This document shows, piece by piece, positions 21,861-32,945 of a stretch of 64,000 nucleotides of DNA. Location: positions 7,254,001-7,318,000 of the forward strand of contig NC_063269.1 in NCBI RefSeq assembly GCF_910591885.1, read 5' to 3'. Both the position numbers and the translations under genes were made by a program. Each line of letters starts with the position of its first letter. Positions within the stretch are counted from its first letter, which is position 1. The notes beneath the pieces are model-generated. The model had not been told where the DNA came from. It ran no database searches and worked only from the letters and a program-made list of their open reading frames with translations. Source of the DNA: Bombus terrestris. Lineage: Eukaryota; Arthropoda; Insecta; Hymenoptera; Apidae.

Positions 21861-24800
21861 CATATATAATGAATACGCGTACAGCCTCATAGTAAATTGT
21901 CTTGTGTATTCGTTGTAACAAATACGAAAGACTGTTTATTGTTAGACTCGGTTTCGCAAAATAGCGATAGAATGCAGATATCAAGATAATAGGAAGAAGC
22001 CATATCGAAATGTTGCGTTGAAAACGTTAAACAGTTTAATATCGCAACGCATAAACTTTTCTCCGTTTTATCTGCGTCGATACAAAACAACTTAGCAAAA
22101 TTTCCTTCTCACATGGGCGTTTTAATTTCGCATAATTCCTCCAACTGCATTTCATAAAATTCGGTTTGAAATTCGATCGTGATCAGTGATCTTTCGTAAT
22201 TACCACGTATAAGGACATCCACGCATCGTTTAATAATTCATTCGTCTTAATCTGCTTGCATCGCCGTTTTATTTTATTAGACTGTAACTCGACCATGTTC
22301 CATGTATCGAATTCATTCGGATAGGATTTAGGAGGGCACGAATTTATGGGGATAAGAGGAAACGATTTATTGCGGATAGTTGGAACACATTTTTCAAGTT
22401 TCGCATCGCAGAAACGAATAGGACGTACATAGTTTCAAAATGTATAAAACAACCTGTTCCGAAACGAAGTAAAAGAGAAATCTAGTAAAATGCATCGAAA
22501 TATAATAAAAATATATATTAGTGCGTATGATGATGCGCGAAGATGACGTACATTTCTTAACAATTCTTTAATCACGTTCATTATCTATAAAATTTTCATC
22601 GATGAAAAATTTTGAAACTAACAAAACATACAACTGTTAGTTATACTTCTCGATAAAATCATGAAAAATTGTTGTGCTTAATTTTGTAGCACGTAGTAAA
22701 TTAATTTGCTAGTTCATGTTAATTAATACCTACGTGTAGATAAATATAAAAATGGATAAAGATTCATTAAAAAAGATACGTAATTATACAAATCAATATC
22801 ACAGTTACGATATGTAAAACTAATTTATACCTATCGATCAACATTGGCAACGAGTATTTTTAATCGATTTTTCCACAAAGAATAAAGAAACTAACGTTTC
22901 TATAAGTTTCTTACGTAGAAGTTTAAATAAAAACGCTTTCGTCTTGTAATTAAAAATGAGCGAAATAAGCAATCACTCTAACTGTATTCTATCTGTAAAT
23001 CATCGTTTCAATTGCACTAACGTTCCCAATACAAATGAGATTCAAGCATAAATCATAAAAAGCATTGCGAAAATCTTCCCTATTTTCTCGTGCATATTAA
23101 TTTGTATCATTCGTATTTGTATTAAACGATATAAGCTACCGCTTAGTTCTAACATACACTGTACGATATTAATTGAAATTTGGCTTAATCGCACTGTATT
23201 GTTCCGTATAATTACATCTGTACTGTACATGATATACATACGTTCAAACGTATAGATATTTGTTATTTAAATTTCCATCTTGCCTCGTTGCATCTTACAC
23301 CTCGTTTCTTCTACATTCCTGTTACGTATTTTGTTGATCGCCAATGACCAGAAAAAGCGGTTCATGCGATCTTAAATAAAAAAAGCTCGAGTCAAAGTAC
23401 GAATCAAACGCACAACATCGAACATTAACGTAAGTTTTTCCATGAAAAACCTTTCCGTTTCGACTCTCGAATTTCTCGCTACGCGTTGCACACTATACCA
23501 AAACACAAAACTGTATCTTCGATTTCGGAATTCCTACTAATATTAGCGCTAAGAATTTCGTCCCTCAAAATTAATCTACCCACCCCGAAGTCGAAGATAA
23601 ACGGGTCGAAACTGTTGAAAGGCAAAAACGATCGATTCGGAATCTTCCCTCGCTCAGACGGTAACGTACCATCGGCGAACGATCGATCGGCGAAATAATT
23701 TTACAAGAAAGATACAATAAGAAGGACGTGGCCCACAGGGAAAGGGAAAACGTGTCGTGGTTTCGTGTTCGGAATCGCTCGACAACGTCGACTCTTCGAT
23801 AATAGCTTCCTGAAAGTGTGTAACCACTTTGGTACGGGCATCAAGTGGTCGCAGCTTCTCTTGCTCGTAAAAGTTTCGAAAAGTTGCCGCGCGGCAACTC
23901 GAGTCGATTGACGTTCTTCGATCGCAAACTTCTTCCTGCGATCGTACAAAAGGACGGGCTGCCGACTTCCTTCTTCGACGACACTTGCTCTCAGTTCCTT
24001 CCACTTGGGCTCCGCAGTTAAGGCCGCGTTATACTTCGTCCTGGAACGGCAACCGCAAGTAGTAGAACATAAGAAAAAGGACCCGATCGATGGCTCGTCA
24101 TTTCGTTGACTGATCGATAACGAGGGTTCTTAGAACGTGTGGTGAGACAAGAAACGACGAGGAACGCGTATGGAGCTGTTCGTGTTTATTCGGACACTGA
24201 TTGCGGTAGAACGTTGGTTATTCGAATTATTAGACCGATAGAGAAAGATCATTTGGTTTATCCGTCACGAAGTATTCCATTATATCTGTCATTGGAGGGA
24301 TCACGTGGGAAAATACGATGAGTCTATGTTTATTCGTTTTTTGATTTTTAATATATCGTTTGGTAAGTAAAACAGTGGATTTCAAGGTGAGTTAGTTGAG
24401 AATGGTAACGAACCACGTACTATTATCATAGCAAAAGTTTTGTATAAAGCTGGAAATTCGAGAGAGAATTTAGATTGCACGCCGGTTTTCTACGACCGTT
24501 ATTCGCTGTGATTGTAAAAAACAGAATAAACGATAGTGTACAATTTTGTAAACGCAAATATATACAGAAACATAGCGCGGATAATAACTGAATACCGCGT
24601 ACAAACTTTTGATATTTCATACAATTTCTCACGACGCAATAAAAATGTTTAATTGAAAAATTGGAGTGCAAGCCAAATACATCGCGTACAACTGTGTACG
24701 CGTGGAAGTAATTAAAATTGTTTAAATAATTCGCTGAATAATAATTGTTGAAATTCGATAGAATGTAGCAAAGGTCGGAATTATTGCGAAACGCAGGAGC

Positions 24801-25927
24801 TTTGAACAATGCCAACTTAAACATTGTATTTAATAAACTTCTTCGTATTTTGTAAAGTGGAGATACGTCTGTATAAATTGTAGCAGCAGATTTGTATACG
24901 GCTTCGTGTTATTTTTGTTCTTTCGCCTCTTGATCAACTTCACTGAGCGTTATAAAAATGACCATTAGTACACGTCCACTGCAATATTTTTCTGCAATTT
25001 GCACGTAATATTAAAAGAAATTTCCAAAGCCGGTACAGTTCTTTCGCGTATAACAGAAAACAAACATGTATATTGCAAACGTGTATCGTAAGCTTACAAT
25101 TGCTATAAAATGGAAAACGTGACTTTCGTTCACGCCACGAGAGCGAGAAAGAAAGCAGAATCGTTTGCCTTCCTACGTCTACCATTTCCATCTCTCTCCC
25201 TCCAACTTTATGCTTATTTTCATCGTGTTTGCCCGATAATTTTCCCGTGTTTGCACGATTTAATTAAAAATCCTCTGGCCAGTGCGATCACGAGCGTTTC
25301 GTAACTTTATCTCCCTTTATACATCGTTCGAACAAAGCTACGAACTGTTCGATCGTCTAACCTACTTGTAGTTCTGTCATTGATTCCAAACGAATTCGAG
25401 TTTCCCATTTAAAACCTACCATTCGCCATCCGGAAACATTGTCACGGAATAATTTCAAATTGTTGTAATACGAACGATTATTTAGGTAATATATAGAAAA
25501 TTATTTGAAAGTAATATTATCCGAAGTATCTAGCTTACTTATTGTTGCATGGAAATCTTCTCACGACAAAGTTACGCTACTTTACGGTGCACGTGCAACG
25601 GCGAAAGAATTTCTTCTCAAGGAAATTATTTTACGCAATTCCATAACTATCGATGTTTTTTTTTACATGGAATTCTATATATTTTTATACACCAATGGAT
25701 GTGACTTTTAATTCTGCTCGCGAAATCCCGAACGTAATCCGAAGTACTCGTGTCGGAAAATACTTGGTTTAACAAATACTTCAGTTTAGTTTTCATCAAA
25801 TTCAACGTACAAAAGATAAGAAAAACATAGACACGGGAGTACTATACTTCGCGTCTTTCATACGCCAAATTTTGCGAAATTCAGGTTAAAATATCTTTCT
25901 TTTATTTAAGCTTACCCAGAGCTTCAG
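21861..25927. other. noncoding DNA, no gene seen
   Basis: Mostly AT-rich. A more CpG-rich stretch near 23560-24140 carries overlapping open frames on opposite strands (23486-23698 plus, 23654-24004 minus), none recognised. No bounded repeats or RNA genes were found. Confidence 0.5.
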
Positions 25928-25957
25928 GTGAGGTTTATACAGCTGTACAAACCTCAC
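25928..25957. repeat. 30 bp palindrome next to CA/TC microsatellite
   Basis: GTGAGGTTT and AAACCTCAC are exact inverted arms around TACAGCTGTA, itself a palindrome, with only one mispaired position. It abuts a CA run (to about 25970) and a TC run (25977-25998). Confidence 0.85.
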
Positions 25958-25998
25958 ACACACACACACATACATTCTCTCTCTCTCTCTCTCTCTCT
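25958..25998. repeat. CA and TC microsatellites
   Basis: Dinucleotide CA followed by TC units, separated by a few bases. Confidence 0.9.
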
Positions 25999-28900
25999 GA
26001 GCACATTTTGGATTACATTAGCATATTATATTGGATTACATAATAATTATTGTATCTACTTAAACATGGAGATTGTATTTCTGTAAAAAATCACACACAA
26101 GCCGCTGAATATACAGCGCAGCTGTGAAAGCCTCTAAGGTCGAAGGGCTGATTATCGCTTACATTTTAATAACCTACTTATTAAATTTCCTCTTTCGGTG
26201 TTATACATAGGTTATTACCAAATAACGTGATTAAGATCTTACGCGTTATATCCACAGCCACAATTTGTGTGCTCTATTATAAAGCTAAAATACCTAACGT
26301 ATAATCAGAATAATTCTCTGTTCCAATAGCTGAGAATGGACAAACGCGAAGAATTAATTTACAATTTCTATTAAGAGAAATAAATAGGAGTATTTGACAA
26401 AAGATCCGCTAATCGTATTAACTCTGTCTAAGAGTTGATCAGTCCTCTTTAACGTACGGTAAATGCACTTCGTGTTCTTTAAAGATTCTTCGTAAATCCC
26501 GATTAACGAGAACTCGATCTTCCACGTCGTCCAATCTCCCATCCACTGCGAAAAATAAAGCAGTCACGCTTGAAGAGCATAATTCGTCGAGCTTCTATTG
26601 ACTCTTAATAGTTCGATCGGGCGGTTTTTCTCTGGATAGCCTGAGGGAACGTGATCGATGGTTTGTCCTAGCCGATGGGAGAACGTTTCACGAATTCTGG
26701 ATTCATTGTTCGGAACAGGCAGAGATATTGCTTGAATATTGCTTGACGATTTTCCGGGGGCCAACGGGCGTCGTCGTACCTGACGCTGGTGGATTGAAAT
26801 TTAGAGAATGCCTTCGCAGCAAACTGAAACGGTTTCGAACAGCGTTACGAGTGCCAGTGCCGGTATTTTTGAAACACGAATTGTTATTTCGATGGATTTT
26901 GCACGCGTGTTTCGCAAACGACTTGTTGCGGTTCGATTTTATGTGTGACGGTGAAAATATTTTAGATATGTATGGCTAGAAAGGTGAAATAAAAGCGGAA
27001 AAGCTATGTCATAGTCTTCTCTATGCTTACGTTTGTGAAAGTATAAAGGAAATATTATATATTGTGGGTATATACGTATTTAGGTTTTCGCATAAATTTA
27101 GCGAAATAAAGAAACGAGACTACACCGACGAAATGAAAACAACGATATAGAATTTGTATACAAACATGGACATATTTCATTGAATTTTATGTAAATTTCT
27201 ATGTCCTAAAAACAAGTATTCAAATATTTGAAAAATTAGGAAATGATGGTAGAACGTGAAGAAACTATTGAATTTCGAAGTAGAACACTTGCAAAATGTT
27301 AAAGAAATAATTCTATAATTTTCATTAACTCGTATTTATGTTATCGCGATGGTATCTGTGAATGAGATAACACGCTTATTCTGAACTGGTTCATTTACTT
27401 TGCAAGATTATCGTTAGATTCAAAAAACATATCTTTAGAAACTGGAGTGCTCTCGATCAATATTGATAAAAGACTCCACTGAACCATAAGAAAATGATGT
27501 TTACTTTCAACATATCGTCTTTTCCCTCAACTTACGTCCATTTGATTTCAGTATGGAATATTCCCTGTTAGCTTCAGAAAATAATGGCCGTTTACAAAGA
27601 TAACGAAAAACATCGTCGACTTTATCTTCTTAGAAGATCTGCTCTAGGGAAAATAATTATAGAAAGCTATTAAATCATTTTAGTACGCTGCTTATCGATT
27701 TCAAACATCGATTAAATTATTAAAACACCTTTCTTTTATTCCAATTTTTACGAGCGCTGAACGTTTCATAACGAACAGAGAATTCAGCCTAACAAACAGT
27801 GCAATTTCTACTATGATTTCCCGCGTTTATGACGTGATGTAGGTGGTCCCATTTCTCGACGTACGTACTCCAAACTGTCAAGCCAAATGAACTGACTCTT
27901 ATCAAAAGGGACAGACATCTGTCGGATCGATGCGCGTATGTCGCAATAGAAAAACTGAAAGGTTATGTCATCGCCTTGACGTCTTTGACATGCAATTTTC
28001 TGTTCGTACCAAACGCACCTTCGATATCCCCACGTCTTCGACGAACTGCAAATTTACGGCGCAAAGTTACGTGATATTCACGAAAACATCTACAATATCG
28101 ACCGATATTACAAGTACGCCAGAACGTGCAAAATTAAAGGACCATTAAATTCTCGACGAAAAATTGTCGACGAACGAACTGTTGTAACTTCGCGCAAAAA
28201 TATCGCACGGCAATCTGGCTGGACTCATTTTAAAGCTTGAAGCTTACCGTTTCGTGGCTATGTGTTCATATCTTTTCGGATTATGTTTTTACGTTATATA
28301 CCGGGTAGGAAAGCGAAGGTACTTTTTCTTTGAAAATTTTACATTTCCAATTGCACAGAGTTTGACAAATTTTCTGCGGGATTCCTTTTAAGATACCTTC
28401 GTAGAGCAGCGTCTTTCTCTCTAAAACGGCCTCGAGAAACTCGAGATACGATTCCTTTTCGCCAATTTATCGCGCTTTTAATGAAAAGTGAACCCAAGGT
28501 ACACCAGGAGCGGGTTGCATAGTCGGACTTGTGCCTCGTGCGTGTTGCAACGCGTATGTTTAGTGCATGTATTGTGTGTAAAAATCTGCCAGAATTGGGC
28601 AAAGATATTTCATTGCATTACACGCACACGTACACACACACACATACAACACACGAGATGCAAATCCGACAGTTCGCTTTTCAATTAAAATATGATATAA
28701 TGACAGAAAAGGATCATAGTTAGATCAAACTTTTTCGTTTGCGAAGGAAAGGGCAAATTTAGCTTTACAAAGGCACTTCGAAACGAACCCCGAAGGAAAC
28801 TTTACATTCCACGCAATCATTGGAAGATGTAAAATTTCCGAAAAGAATATACTTTCGCCTTGCCACTCGTTACATCACGTACAAACATAACGCGAAAAGA

Positions 28901-29220
28901 AGAAAACACAGGATCGCGAAGAAGTAAGCTGGAAGCTTTAAAACGAGCCCAGCCAGATTGTCGTGGGATTTTTTGTTCACAAAGTTACAACAGTTTGAAC
29001 GTGGAGAATTTTTCGTCGAGAATTTAATGATCCTTTAATTTTTCACGCCGGTGTATTAAACGAGTACTTTGAATATTTCACTCTGAATATTTCATATAAT
29101 ATTTTTACATATACGTATTCTGCATATTTTTGTAGCTTCAAACTCGCATCGTAAAATTCGCGCAACGATTAACGTTGAAATTCGTTTGCTTGCTACATCC
29201 CGAAAATATGTTGTCGTTAA
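25999..29220. other. noncoding DNA, no gene seen
   Basis: AT-rich, with moderately CpG-rich parts near 26440-26950 and 27930-28150. A short AC run lies near 28621-28650. Open frames are short and unrecognised. Confidence 0.5.
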
Positions 29221-29450
29221 AGGTGGTGTAGCTCCGTGGAGCCGAGGCAGAAGCTAATTTGTTGTACCCAGGGCAAAATGCACCCTAGCCGGCTGTAAAC
29301 CACTTGGCTGGTTATGATTCAATCAAGTGTAAACCTAGCAGCAGCTGGATTAGACCGCGTGGCGCATGTAAATTGCACGATACGCAGTGACTTTCTCAGG
29401 GTACGTGTATCCGTAATCCAACAGCCTCCTCCGCCGTTCATCTTCTCGCA
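29221..29450. other. isolated GC-rich patch, possible conserved noncoding element
   Basis: GC-rich block beginning GGTGGTGTAGCTCCGTGG, with ACCCAGGGCAAAATGCACCC near 29267. Stops interrupt all frames. I checked for a tRNA cloverleaf and found none. Confidence 0.35.
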
Positions 29451-30725
29451 GCACGTCCCCTAAATTGATGTCAGTAATTCACGCGTAATACACCTTACAT
29501 GGTCAGAGTGCGGCAACGAAAACGCTTACCGCGAACAGCCGCGTAATTTCCAGAGCTCTGACCAAGATACACTTTCTACCAAATTAATTGATAAATTACA
29601 TCAATTCTCGTATAAACAATTTAGACAGTCTTTGTGGGTCTCCCCTTTTCTTCTTCTTGCAACTGTTTCGTTGTATAGAGATGATAGAGCGGATGACTAT
29701 TACGGGAGATCGAATTATTATTTTATTGTTAAGTAAAAAGAAACGTTCGCTGCACGTGGCTATCAGCTCGGCATCGTCTGCTCATCTTAAAACTAAACAG
29801 AGAACAATCGGCAGTTGGTTCTCGTCATCGACAGCTCTGTTTCCTTAAACCATTTACAATGTAATACTTGTGCTAACTTACGCTAATGCTACAATTATAT
29901 CGCCTTTTTTTTTCTTCATCGTTCGAAACTTGTTGCCAGACGTATTTCAGTTGTTCAAATATCTGCGATATTGCCAGATGCAAGAAGCACGTAACTAGGA
30001 TTTTGCATAGACAAAGAGTACATCGATTTTCTCGATGGTATCATAAACTTGTACACTGAGATCTTTTACAAAATTGTACATATACGAGCAATACTTGGCT
30101 GAACGATTTATATAATTCCTATACTTGTGATAAATACATGTTGAATTCTGTGAAGTTGGAAACTGTACCGATACGATCACGATAGTTGAGTGTCGTTACA
30201 CTGCTAAGGAAATTTCTAAACGTTTCCTCCAATGATAATAACGATTCATCAAACTTAACGACGACTGTACGAATACTTTCGTGAGCAACCGTGCGTCGCA
30301 AAGATACGATCCACTTCGCGGTACGAGGCGAATCGGTTCGAGAAATCCGCCGCTGTTACGCGTTAACAATTTGACTGCCACGTGGGTCATTGGTGACCGG
30401 AGCGCTTGAATTTTTTACGATTGTAAAAATTGAATGAAAATAGACAGTTAGGGCATTTTGAATATAACCGATAAATAGAAGATACTTTGAAATAAAAAGT
30501 GCCCCATCGAACAATTAAACATTTTTATTAGAACATCAATAAAAAAAAATGAGAACGAATCTTGCATATCTTTGAGCGCAATATTATGTAATCTACGAAT
30601 ATTATGTAATATAAAAAAGAGGGGGGGTATACGCTCGGTCTATTACATATTTAAGTTCGAGTTTCTCGGGATAGTATGAGTTGTAAATTTAAGGTATAAA
30701 CTAAGAATCGTAAGAGTGCTAGGGA

Positions 30726-30732
<7 letters not shown>
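29451..30732. other. noncoding DNA, no gene seen
   Basis: AT-rich apart from a modest CpG-rich part near 30290-30410. No recognisable frame or repeat. Confidence 0.45.

Positions 30733-30759
<27 letters not shown>
30733..30759. repeat. GA microsatellite
   Basis: About 13 GA units, preceded by GAGAGACA. Confidence 0.95.
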
Positions 30760-30866
30760 TGTAAGTAAGAGTGTATGCCTTTGTTTTCTTTTTTTATTTA
30801 TTTCTTAATATTCACAATTTGTCCAGTTTGGACATTAAGTCGAATTTTTTAGCAGTTATATTAACG

Positions 30867-31142
30867 TGTAGGTGGCTACCCCCAGCGGGGTACCATCCTC
30901 GCGTTTGCTAGGTTATATCCTTTGTGAGTATGCCTTTGTGACGTCAAAGCAAGGATGCGAGGGTTGAGGGTCAGCATTTTTTTCACCTGAGAAGACAGAA
31001 GTTGGGAGCCAAGTGTTGGAATAAGACGTACGAAGATATTGTAATCAGATTTTGTATTGGGTATTGCTTGTTAAAATAAAACTAAACTTAACTTCGAATA
31101 AAACATCCTTTCTTATCCTTGCTCTAGACCATTTAGATACTA
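30867..31142 (+). repeat. possible solo LTR or retroelement fragment
   Basis: Begins TGTAGGTGGCTACC and ends GATACTACA, so the ends are TG and CA with short inverted similarity (TGTAG/CTACA). AATAAAA signals lie near 31075 and 31099. Internally ATCCTCGCGTTTGC near 30895 is partly inverted at GCAAGGATGCGAGG near 30949. No matching target duplication was seen, and there is no second copy in the window, so this is tentative. Confidence 0.3.
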
Positions 31143-31266
31143 CAATTATTATAAACACACCTTAGAAAGTGATCGTAAATGCTGCTTTAATCATATAATT
31201 AAGAATAATTATATGATTAAATAAATAAATAATTAAGAAGTCAGAAGTGTGAACATACAGTACTAT

Positions 31267-31642
31267 TATAGTATTGTGGGCGAGGGGGCCTGGGGGTGCG
31301 GATTGTAAACAAGCGGTTGCTGAGCATGTGCATGCTCTAAGACAAGAGATGTGAGGCTAAGACAAAAGACAAGGGGTTGGAGGCGGACGATAAACGAATT
31401 AACAGCAGTATGAGTTGAGAAGTCAGAGAGTGCGGATTACGTTGTCGAGATAGTGTTGTTAGCGTCGTTAAGGGAGTGTTGAATTTGCGTTGACGAGAGT
31501 TGTTAATTAATTATCTAGTTGTCTTAATTATAATACGTTGTTACGATTAGTTCATGTTAAATAACCATTGTTTCGGTTTAATTAACATCTGTTTAATCAA
31601 TTCATTATTAATAAACTAATCGTAATAGTTTACCATACTACA
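31267..31642 (+). mobile_element. LTR-like repeat, intact copy
   Basis: This 376 bp unit aligns from end to end with 48010-48509. Shared blocks include GTAAACAAGCGGTTGC / ATAAACAAGCGGTTGC, GGCTAAGACAAAAGACAAGG, GAGAAGTCAGAGAGTGCG and AGTTGTCTTAATTATAATAC. It ends CATACTACA, and AATAAA lies about 30 bp before the end, as in many LTRs. The left end has mutated from TGTAGTAT to TATAGTAT. No target duplication could be matched, so a non-LTR origin with short inverted ends is also possible. Confidence 0.6.
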
Positions 31643-32726
31643 GAATGAGCAAATACCGTTTACTGATATCTTCTACACCTTTCAACAATATATTCTGCAC
31701 GTTTTGCTTACGACGAAATAACGAATGGTTTGTTGAAATAAACGAAGTCTTGTTATAATATGTCGCTATCATCTGTTACCAAGACGCCAGGGTAGTCACT
31801 AGTGATCACCAATAAGATAAACGGTCCATTGGGGAAGAATGTCGTCTTACATCATCAATTTATTATTTTGCCATTATATGCTTTTACGACATAGCCATAC
31901 AATATTTTGTGTGTCGGAATTACATTGAGCTTTGAATGATAAAAATACTCCGTCCTCAGCGAAACATGTGATTTCGGCGTGGCAATCAAAGTGTTAACAA
32001 TACGCCAATCATCGTTCATCGAGCAGAGCGTCCATATGTTCCCTCGCTGCTAATCGAATCTCGGATCTTCCCTACGGCCATCGAATTAAAGACGCGAAGC
32101 CACTGTACGTTGCAACCCTTACGAGCGTCTTCCCTCGAAACCGCAGACAACCCTCTAACTCGTTTCTCCCTGCTTTTCGTCCACACTTTGGTACGTAGAA
32201 GGAAGAAGGCGCGTAACGAAATCTCGAAACGCAGGCCGAACATCCGTCCGGATATCCGTTGGCGAAGGCAACGACGTGGCGCCCAGGGGCGTACGAAACG
32301 CAATCGAATCGTGCGCGATTGAAGAAACGAGTACGATAGTTGAGAGAGTTGGATGAATTTCATCCAAACGCGTTTCTTTGGGCACAAAGCAGCCCCGATC
32401 TTCGTTGGTTCATCTGAAGGTTTGCACTCGCCGGCGAACGTGTTCGTGGATTGCGTGTGCGGAGAGTGCAAGACATTCGCAAAGCTTTGGTAACGTTGCA
32501 AGATTTGTCGGTATCTGCGATCTTTCTTAAACTTCGATATATCGAGAAGGATCATTGGAGAAGATAAGGGAGATGGTTAAAATAAGAAGAATAATAATTG
32601 TTCGCAATACTTCTTTTGACGATATTTTATATATCGATACCGGCGCTTGCTTGCACACTAAACGCTTTTAAACAGAAACGAAAAAGTTCAACGTGAGTTT
32701 TACGTTAGCTTTAGGTTTAGCTTTAG
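31643..32726. other. noncoding DNA with a CpG-rich patch
   Basis: From about 32010 to 32570 the sequence is CpG-rich and has open frames on both strands. The longest is 32016-32555 on the minus strand, 179 codons with an ATG start, Arg-rich, with no domain I recognise. Because the opposite strand is also open (32110-32322), composition is the likelier explanation. A promoter or enhancer patch is possible. Confidence 0.4.
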
Positions 32727-32945
32727 TATTAGGTCGTCCGAAAAGTTTCTTTCGTTTTATAATGAAATAATAGACACACAATGTTGTTTGTTTTATATTA
32801 GTTTATTATTAATTATGCACTAAAGTAATAATAGAAATAGAACGAAATGGATCATACCTAATTCGATAAAATAATATAAAACAGAAATTATTGTTCATCT
32901 GTTATCATCTTATAAAACGAAAGAAACTTTTCGGACAACCTAATA
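32727..32945. mobile_element. mariner-type MITE, palindromic-end form, copy 2
   Basis: TA at 32727-32728 and 32944-32945 flanks TTAGGTCGTCCGAAAAGTTT on the left and its inverted match on the right. Inward of the ends the left arm reads TCTTTCGTTTTATAATGAAA. Its whole left 70 bp match the reverse complement of the right end of the 61444 copy. No coding frame. Confidence 0.88.

Noticed and set aside
29221..29300. Possible tRNA in a GC-rich block
   Set aside because: No cloverleaf or T-loop GGTTCGAATCC-type box could be fitted.
32016..32555. 179-codon minus-strand frame with ATG
   Set aside because: Arg-rich, with no domain or homologue I recognise, lies in a CpG-rich patch where stops are rare, and overlaps open frames on the other strand.
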